Assembly (NCBI RefSeq): GCF_024494385.1
Contig: NZ_JAEVLT010000037.1
Span: 1-43,777 of the forward strand
Length of the DNA: 43,777 bases
Direction: 5' to 3'
Origin: Bacillus sp. EB600
GTDB taxonomy: Bacteria > Bacillota > Bacilli > Bacillales > Cytobacillaceae
Position 1 is the first letter of the stretch; the number at the start of each line of letters is the position of its first letter. Below, piece after piece: positions 1-8,360 of this stretch. The notes under the pieces are model-generated. The model searched no databases, was not told where the DNA came from, and saw only the letters and a program-made list of their open reading frames with translations. The position numbers and the translations under genes were made by a program.

Positions 1-74
1 AGTTGTATTAGAAAGTTACGCTCTACCAACTTACACCAAACGAAAAAAAATCTTTTTATCGACGAGGAAGAAGA

Positions 75-104
75 AAAAAGACTTTTCGATTGAAAAGTCT
101 TTTT
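75..104. terminator. Bidirectional hairpin terminator
   Basis: An inverted repeat AAAAAGACTTTTC / GAAAAGTCTTTTT with a 3-4 base loop carries A-runs on one side and T-runs on the other, so it can act in both directions. It lies just 3' of the leftward lipoprotein gene that ends at 130. Confidence 0.75.
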
Positions 105-129
105 GATTGATTCAAATGTTTAACAAGTA

Positions 130-484
130 TTATCCTTTTTTGTTCTGTTTCAGTATATAGGATTTCACGCATTGTTCCACAGCTGTTTTATTTGCATCTG
201 TTTGTGTATCGTGTCCTTTTTTGCATGTATCTAACACTTGGTTAGCTTCTTCGAAGGAAGCAAACGATTCATGTTGAACCCAATCATCTGCATACACCCA
301 TTCTTTATCGCGAACCCCATGAAACCTTATAATATTTATAGGGAATGGATTCTGGTTCTTTTGCTTTTTCAACTTTTGGTTTAGCAACCTCTTTTTGTTC
401 TTTTGGTTCATTGTGGACCCCACACCCACCAACAACTAACGAAATGAATGCGCAAGCAGTGATTCCGAGCATGTTATTTTTCAT
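130..484 (-). pseudogene. Small lipoprotein, frameshifted
   Basis: Two overlapping leftward frames look like one broken gene. The 5' frame starts at ATG 484 behind an AGGAAAGAAG ribosome site. It encodes a signal peptide ending in a lipobox (VVGGC) and a Lys/Glu-rich linker (NEPKEQKEVAKPKVEKAKEP), and it loses sense near 330-345. The other frame carries on with a compact C-terminal part (EWVYADDWVQHESFASFEEA, then a Cys-containing helix) to the stop at 130. A single one-base indel near 330-345 would join them into a lipoprotein of about 110 residues with two C-terminal cysteines. The function is unknown. A sequencing error in an A/T-rich run would look the same. Confidence 0.6.
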
Positions 485-878
485 TTCATCACTTCTTTCC
501 TGTTCCGATGGCTTTAGTATGTCCAAGATTTTTGAATATAACAGACTATTAAATTCCCTACCTCAATATATTTTTTAACACTAATATTTGCGATTTTCTT
601 ATTGAACTATACTGCCCAGTTACTTACAGAAGAAAAAAGCGACCTTCCATTATTGAAGGATCGCCCCCTTTGAGAGGTGTAATGTTTCACAAATCTGTTT
701 ATAAAATAAAAAAGACGACCTCCATCTTGAGAATAGAACTTATTTAAGCAAAAATGAAATGTTATTTAAGAACAGAAAAAGGAACATCAAAAATCCACCT
801 TATATGCATGCTTGTCTCATGATAATCATCTTCATACTGTTAATACGCCCATTTTAAGGGCACTTTCTGTTTACGTAT
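485..878. other. Intergenic, no gene seen
   Basis: AT-rich spacer without a convincing reading frame. It contains a hairpin at about 640-667 (GCGACCTTCC / GGAAGGATCGC-like). Several related lysine-codon-like runs (AAAAAAGACGACC) resemble degraded terminator copies. Confidence 0.4.
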
Positions 879-1253
879 TTATGTAAAAAGAACCCATTTT
901 ACCAATGAGTTCTTTTTACATCTTATTTTTAACTTCTTCACTGACTTGCAACTTTTAATATAGCATTTAAAAAAAGTCTTTAAAAGTTTTTTATCCGAGT
1001 CGTCCGTAAAACCTTCGGGCCATTCCCTTTTTTTCAACTCTGCGAATTCTTTATCTGTTTTAAGGGTCTCTATGAATTCATCAAATAATGGCTTTTCGTC
1101 TAATTTTTCTTTTCCACCGTCAAATATATACGTAATAAACGCGTAATTATCCTGACCAACAATAAGACGTGTCTTTGAAAATGGATAAATCTTATCCTCA
1201 TAATCCAATTCATTGATAGGAAATTCATTTCTTGGAAGGTTCAAATCTACCAT
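879..1253 (-). CDS. Hypothetical protein, possibly 5'-truncated
   Basis: An open frame of 124 codons that I do not recognise. The protein is soluble, with a charged centre (KEKLDEKPLFDEF) and a very basic C-terminus (KKLKIRCKKNSLVKW). No good ribosome site precedes ATG 1253. The same frame stays open and codes sensibly upstream to about 1380 (NKGYIITTSIINAIRDSCD) without a start codon, so this is probably the 3' part of a longer gene. It lies in the first island segment, left of the groEL-like core at 1467, which fits truncation by island rearrangement. Confidence 0.4.
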   Translation of the reverse strand: MVDLNLPRNEFPINELDYEDKIYPFSKTRLIVGQDNYAFITYIFDGGKEKLDEKPLFDEFIETLKTDKEFAELKKREWPEGFTDDSDKKLLKTFFKCYIKSCKSVKKLKIRCKKNSLVKWVLFT

Positions 1254-1466
1254 TACAGTTTTATCCTCTCGAACAACTTCTTTGTGTCTGTCACATGAAT
1301 CCCTTATCGCATTAATAATCGAAGTGGTAATGATATAGCCTTTATTAAGTCTTTTAATCCATAGTCTTTTTTTCTTCTGTTATAAACTATTTAAGTGGAA
1401 AAGCTTAAAACCCTATAATATCAACGACTTTATTAATCTATTTTTTTTATTTTTTCCAAGTGATGA

Positions 1467-1484
1467 ATGGGCGGCATGATGTAA
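1467..1484 (+). repeat. groEL 3'-end-like attachment core, copy 1
   Basis: ATGGGCGGCATGATGTAA reads as Met-Gly-Gly-Met-Met-stop, the usual end of Bacillus GroEL. The flanking left sequence is not groEL. It is identical over 18 bases to the copy at 4667. I interpret it as the att core left by an element that integrated at the 3' end of groEL, which would lie left of this window. Confidence 0.7.
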
Positions 1485-1583
1485 TCTGTCCCCCTTGAAT
1501 CCCAATAAAACTGGGATTTTTGGACCCCGTAAACTCTAAGAAAACCTAAAGAGTAACAATTTCTTAAATAAGGTACTAAATTA

Positions 1584-1628
1584 GAGGTTTTCCATCAGTT
1601 CTTTGAACTTTTGGGAAGCCTCTTTTTT
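1584..1628 (+). terminator. Rho-independent terminator after core copy 1
   Basis: GAGGTTTTCC pairs with GGGAAGCCTC through a longer imperfect stem (AGTTC / GAACT inside), followed by a T-run. It is closely similar in layout and sequence to the terminator after core copy 5 (25198-25241), as expected if both descend from a groEL terminator. It also lies at the convergent end of the ATP-grasp gene. Confidence 0.65.
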
Positions 1629-1651
1629 CATTTCTTAATAGTCATGATTTT

Positions 1652-2878
1652 TCACTCCGTATTTACAATTGGAGCAAGGTTGAAACGTATCTCGCTAGCT
1701 GCTTTCTTGGCAATTCTTATCGCCTCATCTTTTTCATCGGAGTATGCTAAAATGTATCCGTATCGATCTCCCATTGATAAAGGCGGCCGTAATATCTGTC
1801 CCTGTCGGGATTTTATATACACCTCTTCTACACCGGGATATTTAGAGCTGCGATTTTCCCCTGTTACCTTAATTAATTCTCCTTTTGAATCCACGGTTAA
1901 ATAATGTGCATATACATACTTACTGTGTTTTCTAGTAAGACAAGGCTCATTTCCTAACATTAATTGAATGGTCTCCTCTACTAAATTAATTCCATATCCG
2001 ACTTCAATGATTCGATTCATCGCACCACCTGAGATCCTTGGGTTGATTTCAATTAATTTCCACGACCCATTTACTAGGCGCATTTCTAAGTGACAGGCAC
2101 CATTTTTCAGTTGAAAAACCTTTAAGATGGAAGTTACTGTCTCAAGGATACTATCGTATAAACTTTTTTCGTTATCATGCAGTAAACAGTAACCTGTTAC
2201 AATAAACCGTTGTAAAAACGTAATCTGTTGTTCGATAATTGCGATTATATGAACTTTTCCATCGTGTACTAATACTTCAATTAAATATTGGGGGCCAGCT
2301 AGATACTCCTCCAGCAAAATCTGTTCATGATGGTTTAGTAATTTGTGTATTGCCAGCTTCAACTGGTTCTCGTCATTCGCCAACAGAACATCTTTTGAAC
2401 CGGCAGATGTGGGGGCCTTTACAATAAGAGGTAAATAGCCCTTGTGTTTATCAATAAAATTCTCTAAGGAATGGTCTGGAGTATAAACGGCATAATGAGG
2501 AGAAATTGGGAGGTCTATGAGAAGGTCACGACTTAATATTTTATTTTCCATTAAAAAAATTGGATCACTTGATACAACACTTGGACAAAATTCTTCTGAT
2601 AAGGTTGCAGCTAAATAAACGTAAGAATGTACAAAACTCAATACGCACTTTATTTGTTTACCTTGTTTTTGCAGATTTATAATGTTTTCTTTTAATTTGT
2701 CGTAGTTAAATAATTCCACTAAAATCATTTGATGGACATCTGGAAATTCTGTTCTTTGATGAATGAAATTTTTTTTCTTGGTTAATAACACCGTAAAATA
2801 GCCGAGTCGTTCTGCAGCTTTAATTGCCTCTCTACTAGATCCTGATTTATTCGTTTCAATAAATACAATGGTTCGCAT
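1652..2878 (-). CDS. ATP-grasp family carboxylate-amine ligase
   Basis: This 408-residue protein has the layout of ATP-grasp ligases. An N-terminal Rossmann-like part (MRTIVFIETNKSG) is followed by a central ATP-binding domain (LPLIVKAPTSAGSKDV, then LLEEYLAGPQYLIEVLV) and the C-terminal Mg-ATP motif EINPRISGG near residue 284. Such enzymes join a carboxylate to an amine through an acylphosphate; relatives include dipeptide ligases (BacD type) and carbamoyl-phosphate-synthase-like proteins. The substrate cannot be read from the sequence. The ATG at 2878 follows AGAAAGGA at good spacing. It has no operon partner, and a spore-associated-like gene lies upstream on the same strand about 430 bases away. 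Confidence 0.8.
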   Translation of the reverse strand: MRTIVFIETNKSGSSREAIKAAERLGYFTVLLTKKKNFIHQRTEFPDVHQMILVELFNYDKLKENIINLQKQGKQIKCVLSFVHSYVYLAATLSEEFCPSVVSSDPIFLMENKILSRDLLIDLPISPHYAVYTPDHSLENFIDKHKGYLPLIVKAPTSAGSKDVLLANDENQLKLAIHKLLNHHEQILLEEYLAGPQYLIEVLVHDGKVHIIAIIEQQITFLQRFIVTGYCLLHDNEKSLYDSILETVTSILKVFQLKNGACHLEMRLVNGSWKLIEINPRISGGAMNRIIEVGYGINLVEETIQLMLGNEPCLTRKHSKYVYAHYLTVDSKGELIKVTGENRSSKYPGVEEVYIKSRQGQILRPPLSMGDRYGYILAYSDEKDEAIRIAKKAASEIRFNLAPIVNTE

Positions 2879-3257
2879 AAGCTTATTATCCTTTCTTGAT
2901 GGTTTTATGAAGGATTTAGCATTAACACTTTTGTTGAGTTAACAACTTACATTTCTAATATATTTTCTTAAGGCACGAATTGTTTAAACAATTGTCATAA
3001 TACTTTAGATATGTAAATTAGAAATTTGGAAAATATGCAGACAAAGATTACATGGATACTGCAAGGCGTTTATTGTGTAATTAACGTTTTCCTAATTTTG
3101 AAAAAGCAAGTCACTCCTCATCCACTTCTATCGCAATTCCGCCCGATTCCTTCAGATTCTGCTCCACTGTATACACCCTTTCGTTAACTAGCCACTACTA
3201 CTTACAGCTTCGTGATTCATGACTTCCACCCTGGAGACTGCAATCATGTCGGCAAAG
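2879..3257. other. Intergenic, no gene seen
   Basis: About 380 bases with stops in all frames. It includes a C-rich, low-complexity stretch (3118-3230) with no recognisable RNA or coding signal. Confidence 0.4.
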
Positions 3258-3293
3258 AAAAAGGACGCTGTTTAAAAAAACAGAGTCTTTTTT
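3258..3293 (-). terminator. Terminator of the leftward spore-type gene
   Basis: On the minus strand, AAAAAGACTCTGTTT pairs with AAACAGCGTCCTTTTT across a short loop and runs into T's. It begins 13 bases after the stop codon of the 3307-4113 gene. Confidence 0.7.
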
Positions 3294-3306
3294 CTTAATT
3301 ACAAAC

Positions 3307-4113
3307 TTACGGGAGGTGATGACCAGAAGATTTAGGAATTATTTGTTGTGCACCAATAATCTTGAATTGCTGAACTTGTAATACTTTTACCGTAAGGTCC
3401 AAGACGATTTTTTCTCGCAACTTGCTAAAAGTTCCCTTGGGAGGTGTCATGGTTGGTGAAAAATCAAGCTCAAAGAAGTTTACAGCTACTAACTCACCGA
3501 ATGGCTGTTCATTGTACTTGACAAGATTTTGAAAGAAAGCTTTATCCAAGCGAGCATCTAACTTGGTTAGATCATTAAGAAAATTAGCCTCGGCGCTTTC
3601 AGAAATACCTATAATGGGGAATTGAATAAATCCGTTGGTGTTCTCACAGATGTCACCATTAAGGTCTGCAAAGCCAGTAAACGGAACATCTGCAATTCGA
3701 TCTTGAAGGGCTCCCTGACAATCATGCGTAGCATATTCTATATTTTTGCGAATATGCCCTGCTACAAATAATTTAGCCCTTATCACGTTAAAAAAGTCAG
3801 TGTTGTCAATACGTGTAAATGCAACTGGGACAAGTTTAACCTGATCTAGAAATACATTTTTTTTCACTCTTTTAATTTCTGTTGCTGCTGGATGAAGTTT
3901 AATATCTGCCTCTAACACAATTTGAAGTGTTGGCTCTGCCAATACAACTGGAACCTTAATTATTGGGGTTCTAGTGTGCTTAACTGTGTTAGTGGCCATA
4001 ACCGTTAATGGCACTTGTTCCTTTGATTCGATTGGACATGGACCTCCGGGGACCGGTGGGTGTTCTGGCTTGGGATGATGCACGGAATGATGTTCTGATT
4101 CACAATCTCCCAT
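3307..4113 (-). CDS. Spore-coat/exosporium-like protein
   Basis: The 268-residue protein has a short His/Pro/Cys-rich head (HHSVHHPKPEHPPVPGGPCP) and then a beta-rich body with the phrase IKVPVVLAEPTLQIVLEADI and further on LFVAGHIRKNIEYA. This pattern resembles spore-associated Bacillus proteins with SPOCS/DUF3794-like domains, in which repeated beta modules assemble on the spore surface. The assignment is from remembered pattern, not from a search. It has no transmembrane segment or signal peptide. The ATG at 4113 has only a weak GGGG ribosome site. It is a single gene with its own terminator. A TATGTATTCTA box lies upstream near 4150 but is too weak to call a sporulation promoter. Confidence 0.5.
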   Translation of the reverse strand: MGDCESEHHSVHHPKPEHPPVPGGPCPIESKEQVPLTVMATNTVKHTRTPIIKVPVVLAEPTLQIVLEADIKLHPAATEIKRVKKNVFLDQVKLVPVAFTRIDNTDFFNVIRAKLFVAGHIRKNIEYATHDCQGALQDRIADVPFTGFADLNGDICENTNGFIQFPIIGISESAEANFLNDLTKLDARLDKAFFQNLVKYNEQPFGELVAVNFFELDFSPTMTPPKGTFSKLREKIVLDLTVKVLQVQQFKIIGAQQIIPKSSGHHLP

Positions 4114-4375
4114 AAAAAAACCCCATTTCTTTATTAAATTTAGAATACATACTCTTTTTTACTTGTTAATGTATTCCATGTTTGTCAAAAATGCTATTAT
4201 AATATGACATTTTCCTAAAATGGAAAAATACTTATGGGGTTGTAACCAAAGATCAAAAAGAGTTATTTAAGCATCGCAATAATGTTGGGGATAATGAAAT
4301 AACTGTTTATTTTGTACGAACTATAATCCCTCCACATTATCGAATCGTGGTCCATCCTTATAAACTGATGTCAAT

Positions 4376-4517
4376 CGGGTGGTAAATTTGTAATATTGCT
4401 TGTATTCCAATACATTAATCGATCACGGTTATCTACATGACGGAGTCCTAACACAGGACCAATTTCATGAGCAAGTGTCCAAATATTTGCCGTACGTGCA
4501 ATTACTGCCCCTGGTTA
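4376..4517 (-). pseudogene. Metalloprotease (zincin) remnant
   Basis: Reading leftward, one frame gives AVIARTANIWTLAHEIGPVLG followed by LRHVDNRDRLMYWNTSNI and a stop. This is the active-site region of a HExxHxxGxxH zinc protease with the second histidine replaced by proline (HEIGPVLGLRH), and neither end is present. It is therefore a dead fragment. It lies directly next to the integrase arm repeats and core copy 2, so it was probably cut during island turnover. Confidence 0.6.
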
Positions 4518-4566
4518 ATGGAGTAACAAGCGGGTAACGAAAGCTCGTAATAAGTAATAATTTAAT

Positions 4567-4652
4567 GTTAAAGATGTTACAAAACGAATTGTAAAAAAAG
4601 TTGTTATAACGCAAGTTAATCAACATTTATAAACTTCCGTTAAACATGTTAC
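4567..4652. repeat. Integrase arm-type repeats beside core copy 2
   Basis: Two 14-15 base direct repeats, GTTAAAGATGTTAC (4567-4580) and CGTTAAACATGTTAC (4638-4652), lie 15-100 bases left of the core at 4667. The same repeat occurs twice left of core copy 4 (17272-17286, 17334-17348). Paired short repeats beside a crossover core are typical arm-binding sites of tyrosine recombinases. This role is inferred. Confidence 0.6.
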
Positions 4653-4666
4653 AATGCGGAGGAAAT

Positions 4667-4684
4667 ATGGGCGGCATGATGTAA
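4667..4684 (+). repeat. groEL 3'-end-like attachment core, copy 2
   Basis: An exact 18-base match to copy 1, encoding Met-Gly-Gly-Met-Met-stop. Integrase-type arm repeats lie immediately to the left, and a strong terminator (4756-4802) follows, as after a real groEL gene. Confidence 0.75.
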
Positions 4685-4755
4685 GAAGCGACTTCACCCC
4701 TAGATATATAAGGGCTTTATGTAAAGGTGAGAGTAAACTAAACTAAGTTTAAAGT

Positions 4756-4802
4756 AAAAATGAGGTTTTCCATTAGCAACTTAATGGAAAACCTCATTTT
4801 TT
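4756..4802 (+). terminator. Strong terminator after core copy 2
   Basis: A near-perfect stem, AAAATGAGGTTTTCCATTA / TAATGGAAAACCTCATTTT, with a 5-base loop and a T-run. Its GAGGTTTTCCAT start matches the terminator after core copy 1. Together with the core it looks like the 3' end of a groEL operon carried as part of an att site. Confidence 0.85.
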
Positions 4803-5160
4803 GTTTCCAGAGTGACATGTAATGAAACAATACAAGAAGTTCTTGGGCAAAGCTGTAACCACCTGATAACTTTGAACACTTTTTGATAATTAGTAGTGAA
4901 CACTTTACTGGAAGTTAGTGAAGGCAGTTTGTCACTTTACTAGGAGCCTCTGCGGGCAAGATTATTAGCCAGAAAGCCAGATATGTCAACAAATCTGGCT
5001 CAGCCGACAAAGGCTATTATTACCGCCTCTCCACGTCTCTACTGGAAAATAGCGTTCAATCTTATCAAGCATTTTTGGTAAGAAAGTGTTCATTTCTACT
5101 TGGCGGTTACAAAAGCTTGTTTCTAGTAAACTAAAAACGAAATAATTTTAAAATATTCTA
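4803..5160. other. Gene-free stretch with inverted 10-mers
   Basis: No reading frame of substance. TGAACACTTT at 4873 and 4898 recurs inverted as AAAGTGTTCA at 5082, and GTGAACACTTTACTGG-like words repeat near the left end. This could be a short non-autonomous element or an IS remnant with multiple terminal repeats; I cannot name a family. Confidence 0.3.
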
Positions 5161-5222
5161 TTGACTAAATATATTATATATAATATATTTCATATTAAGT
5201 AATATATTATATATAATATATT
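5161..5222 (+). promoter_or_regulatory. Promoter with two AT-only palindromic operators
   Basis: TTGACT (5161-5166) and TATATT (5184-5189) are spaced 17 bases. A perfect 24-base palindrome with half-site AAATATATTATA lies at 5167-5190, filling the spacer and the -10. A second perfect 22-base copy lies at 5201-5222. The centres are 33 bases apart, about three helical turns. This is the expected layout for autorepression by a dimeric GntR-type regulator, whose (dead) gene begins at 5245. Confidence 0.65.
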
Positions 5223-5244
5223 ATCTCAGAATGGAATTAATGAT

Positions 5245-5740
5245 ATGTCAACCAAAAGAAGCTATCATAGCAAAATAGAAATGATTTACGAAACTCTAAA
5301 AGAAGATATTGTTTTTGGTTTTCATAGACAAGGAGAAAAGATAGTTGCTAGAGAAGTTGCGACGGAACTTAAGTGATATTCCAGTCCGGGAAGCATTAAA
5401 GAAGATAGAATCAGATGGTTTAGTTGAAAATATTCCTCATGTCGGTTCTCATATAAGCGTTACAATATTAAACCGACTGGTGAAATCTTTGCCATTCTGA
5501 TAGAGTTAGAAGCCTTTGCGACGTATGGCTGAAAAAATGCAAACGCTTCCGAAATAAGATGAGCTCCAAAAAGGATATTTGATTTTACCGGTCTATTGAG
5601 AAAGATGATATTAAGGAAATGAGTCGTTTAAATATTCAATGTCATAAATTGATTTATAGATTATCACGAAATGAAACACTTTACGAGCACAGCGTTTTTA
5701 TATAAATTTTAATCGGATGAATCGAGGGAGAAAGACGTGT
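5245..5740 (+). pseudogene. GntR/FCD regulator, degenerate paralogue
   Basis: ATG 5245 opens a frame that is clearly homologous to the intact regulator at 14568: EMIYETLKEDIVFGF and QGEKIVAREVA match EMVYEKLKEEITTGF and QGEKIVAREVA. It stops at TGA near 5372. The sequence continues in shifted frames (DIPVREALKKIESDGL, VENIPHVGS, then EIFAILIELEAFA and further FCD-domain fragments), with several frameshifts and stops to about 5740. No functional product is expected. Its promoter and operators are still perfect. It lies upstream of the aldolase gene as if it had once headed the same catabolic cluster. Confidence 0.8.
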
Positions 5741-5919
5741 AGTTTGACTTAGACATTTAAAGGAGGTGGTGAAAAAGGATTGAATGGAGAAATTTTAAAA
5801 CACCATTTCAATTCACTTTGTGATAAGAGTATTGCCTGCTGTGTAGGGGTCGATGAGTTTCCTTAGTTATTTGTACAATATTAGTATTTTTCTCTATATA
5901 CAATAGAGCAACTTCAAAA

Positions 5920-5935
5920 AGTAAGCGCTTTAAAT
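5920..5935 (+). promoter_or_regulatory. CcpA cre-like site before the catabolic operon
   Basis: AGTAAGCGCTTTAAAT has the palindromic AAGCGCTT centre of catabolite-responsive elements. It lies about 65 bases before the aldolase start. It departs from the consensus at two outer positions. Confidence 0.45.
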
Positions 5936-6000
5936 GTGCAAACTGTGGGCTCACCGTATCTTTAACTTAATTGGCAGTATTAAAAAAGGAGGGTAAATAA

Positions 6001-6765
6001 ATGATTTCAGTTAAAGAGAAACTAGTGGATAACAAAACTGTAATAGGAACGTTTAGCAAATTTTCCAGTCCAGTTGCAACTGAAATGCTTGGCTATCTTG
6101 GCTTTGACTTTGTCATTCTTGATATGGAGCATTCAGCACTTGATTATCATCAAGCAGAGGATTTAATAAGGGCTGGAGAAGCTGCTGGAATATCAACTGT
6201 TATTCGTGTTCCCGGCAGTGAAGAAAATCCAATTTTACGTGTATTAGATGCAGGTGTTCAAGGAGTACAGGTTCCTGAAGTCGGTACGGCTGAAATGGCT
6301 AAAAGGGTTGTTGAAGCTTCAAGATATCGTCCTGTTGGAATGCGCGGACTATCATTTTCGACTCGTGCAGCTCAGTATACGATCAAAGACAAGAATGAGC
6401 ATTTAAAGGATTCTATCAATAAACAATTGGTCGTTGTCCAAATTGAGAGTAAAGAAGCGGTAGAAAATATGGAAGAGATCGCAAGCCTGGAAGGAATCGA
6501 TGTTTTATTCTTAGGACCTGGGGATCTGAGCAATTCTTATGGTGTACCTGGTCAATTAAATCATCCGCTTGTTCAAGAAGCAGTGAAGAAACTTGGCAAG
6601 GTGGCACAGAAAAATGGAAAGGTAGCCGGTACATTTGTCGGCAATCATGAACAGGCCTTAAAAGCTATTGATGCTGGAATACGTTACCTAGTCTATGACA
6701 ATGATGTTGCCTTTTTCGCTAGAGGTGCCAAGTCAGTTCTCGAAGAACTAAAAAATTCTTTATGA
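6001..6765 (+). CDS. HpcH/HpaI family aldolase
   Basis: This 254-residue protein belongs to the class II pyruvate aldolases that split 4-hydroxy-2-oxo acids into pyruvate and an aldehyde. Visible residues fit: DMEH with the base His at 44, Arg69 in VIRVPG, metal ligands Glu149 (QIESKEAVE) and Asp175 (GPGDLS), and the usual short length. The start has an ideal AAAGGAGGG ribosome site. It is the first gene of a set with the MFS transporter 21 bases downstream, so the substrate probably comes in through that carrier. Substrate preference within the family (2,4-dihydroxyhept-2-ene-dioate, 2-keto-3-deoxy-sugar acids, citramalyl-type acids) cannot be read here. Confidence 0.85.
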   Translation: MISVKEKLVDNKTVIGTFSKFSSPVATEMLGYLGFDFVILDMEHSALDYHQAEDLIRAGEAAGISTVIRVPGSEENPILRVLDAGVQGVQVPEVGTAEMAKRVVEASRYRPVGMRGLSFSTRAAQYTIKDKNEHLKDSINKQLVVVQIESKEAVENMEEIASLEGIDVLFLGPGDLSNSYGVPGQLNHPLVQEAVKKLGKVAQKNGKVAGTFVGNHEQALKAIDAGIRYLVYDNDVAFFARGAKSVLEELKNSL

Positions 6766-6786
6766 TAATAAGAACGGAGGTATACT

Positions 6787-8064
6787 ATGCAGGCTGCACA
6801 ATTAAAACCATCCACTAAATCTCAGGGGCCATGGTATAAGGATATTAATCAGCAACAATGGAGGGCACTTATTGCTGCTTTTCTTGGATGGGCACTCGAT
6901 GCATTTGATTTTCTACTATACAATTTCGTCATCGTTACATTGATTAAGGAATGGGGATTAACAACAGCTAGTACAGGTTTAGTAGCCTCAGTAGCTGTAG
7001 TTGCATCAGCCCTCGGCGGTATGGTATTTGGCCGTGTTGCCGATAAATTTGGCCGGATGAAGGCATTGACGATTACGGTTATTATTTATTCAATTGCAAC
7101 AGCTCTAAGTGGTTTATCACAAAGTATTTGGCAATTAATGTTCTTCCGTGTTCTAGTTGGTTTAGGAATGGGTGGAGAATGGTCTGCAGGAGCAGCCTTG
7201 ATCTCTGAAACTTGGCCAAAAGAACACCGCGGGAAAGCAATGTCCATTATGCAATCTGGTTATGCAATGGGAGGCTTAACGGCTGCATTAATTGCAGGTC
7301 CAATGATTAATGCGTGGGGATGGCGTCCAGTGTTTTTCATCGGAATTATCCCAGCACTTCTTGTATTCTGGATTCGTAAAAACGTAGAAGAGCCGGAAAT
7401 TTGGACAAAGAATGAAACTAAGCAAGAAACAGTTAAAAAAGAAAAGGCTTCCTGGTTCGATCTTTTCCGTGGCAAACTGTTAAAGCCGACGATTGTCGGA
7501 ACGATTTTCTGTATCATTGGTCTAGGTGCTAGTTATCCAATGGCTACTTGGCTTCCTGCTTACTTAGGAACACCTGTATCTGGCGGTGGAGCTGGTTTCA
7601 ATGTTGTGCATGCATCATTATTTATGATTCCATTCTATCTAGGTAGTATATGCGGATATCTGGTATATGGATTCCTCAGCGACAAAATTGGGCGGAAAAA
7701 GAGCTTTGCTTTGTTTTTTGCACTTGCTGCAATTGCCATTCCAACCTTTATTTTTACAGGTGCAGGCAATCTTATTATCTTCTTCTTACTCATGTTTATT
7801 GTAGGAGCTGCTTATTGTGGATATTACGGTGGTTTTGGTACCGTTCTTGCAGAAATGTTTCCCACCAAATTGCGCGGTTCAGGTCAAGGATTCGCCTACA
7901 ACGTAGGTCGGGGAATTTCAGCATTTGCGATTACAGGGGCAGGAGCTATTGCTGTGAGCACTGGAATCGGAACGGCACTTGTATACACTTCAGTGGGTCT
8001 CTATATTTTAGCAATCTTTGCAGTAGCACTCTTACCTGAAACAAAAGGAAAAGAATTAGAATAA
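6787..8064 (+). CDS. MFS carboxylate/aromatic acid:H+ symporter
   Basis: The 425-residue protein has twelve hydrophobic segments and the MFS signature between TM2 and TM3 (GRVADKFGRMKAL). The acidic LDAFDFLLYNF in TM1 is typical of the sialate/carboxylate and aromatic-acid symporter subfamilies. The second half repeats the loop motif (GFLSDKIGRKKSFA), and TM11 precedes the terminal PETKGKELE. It imports an organic acid with protons across the cytoplasmic membrane. It lies 21 bases after the aldolase with AACGGAGG before the ATG, so the two are co-transcribed. The ligand is presumably the compound degraded by the flanking enzymes. Confidence 0.85.
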   Translation: MQAAQLKPSTKSQGPWYKDINQQQWRALIAAFLGWALDAFDFLLYNFVIVTLIKEWGLTTASTGLVASVAVVASALGGMVFGRVADKFGRMKALTITVIIYSIATALSGLSQSIWQLMFFRVLVGLGMGGEWSAGAALISETWPKEHRGKAMSIMQSGYAMGGLTAALIAGPMINAWGWRPVFFIGIIPALLVFWIRKNVEEPEIWTKNETKQETVKKEKASWFDLFRGKLLKPTIVGTIFCIIGLGASYPMATWLPAYLGTPVSGGGAGFNVVHASLFMIPFYLGSICGYLVYGFLSDKIGRKKSFALFFALAAIAIPTFIFTGAGNLIIFFLLMFIVGAAYCGYYGGFGTVLAEMFPTKLRGSGQGFAYNVGRGISAFAITGAGAIAVSTGIGTALVYTSVGLYILAIFAVALLPETKGKELE

Positions 8065-8360
8065 AAAAACCTAAGCAAAACTTTTAATAAAAGTTTCTCT
8101 TAGGAAAAAATAAAACATATCAGTTTAATAATAATACAAAATAAAAGATACATCAAGGAAATAGATAAAGGGCTTTAGGAAAGTCCTTGAGATATTATGT
8201 ATCCTAAGGACCTCTCTTATTAAATTAAGAGATTGATAGGATATGGAATCATTAATTCATGTATTTTTTAAAAAAGTGTCATTTTAACTTCAAAAATAGT
8301 AGACAAGTAATATAGAAGAAAGATCGTTAAGTAATTTTTAATAAACTTGGAGGTGTACTT
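8065..8360. other. Intergenic with two hairpins
   Basis: The inverted repeat CCTAAG...CTTAGG at 8070-8105 encloses a second stem (AAAACTTTT / AAAAGTTT) and could end the aldolase-MFS transcript, although its T-run is better placed for leftward transcription. A second imperfect stem, GTCCTT / AAGGAC, lies at 8185-8213. No gene is seen. Confidence 0.45.

Noticed and set aside
1..42. Minus-strand tRNA-like word AGTTGGTAGAGC near the left edge
   Set aside because: It resembles a tRNA D-arm but no acceptor, anticodon or T-arm partner can be paired; probably coincidence or an unrecognisable relic.
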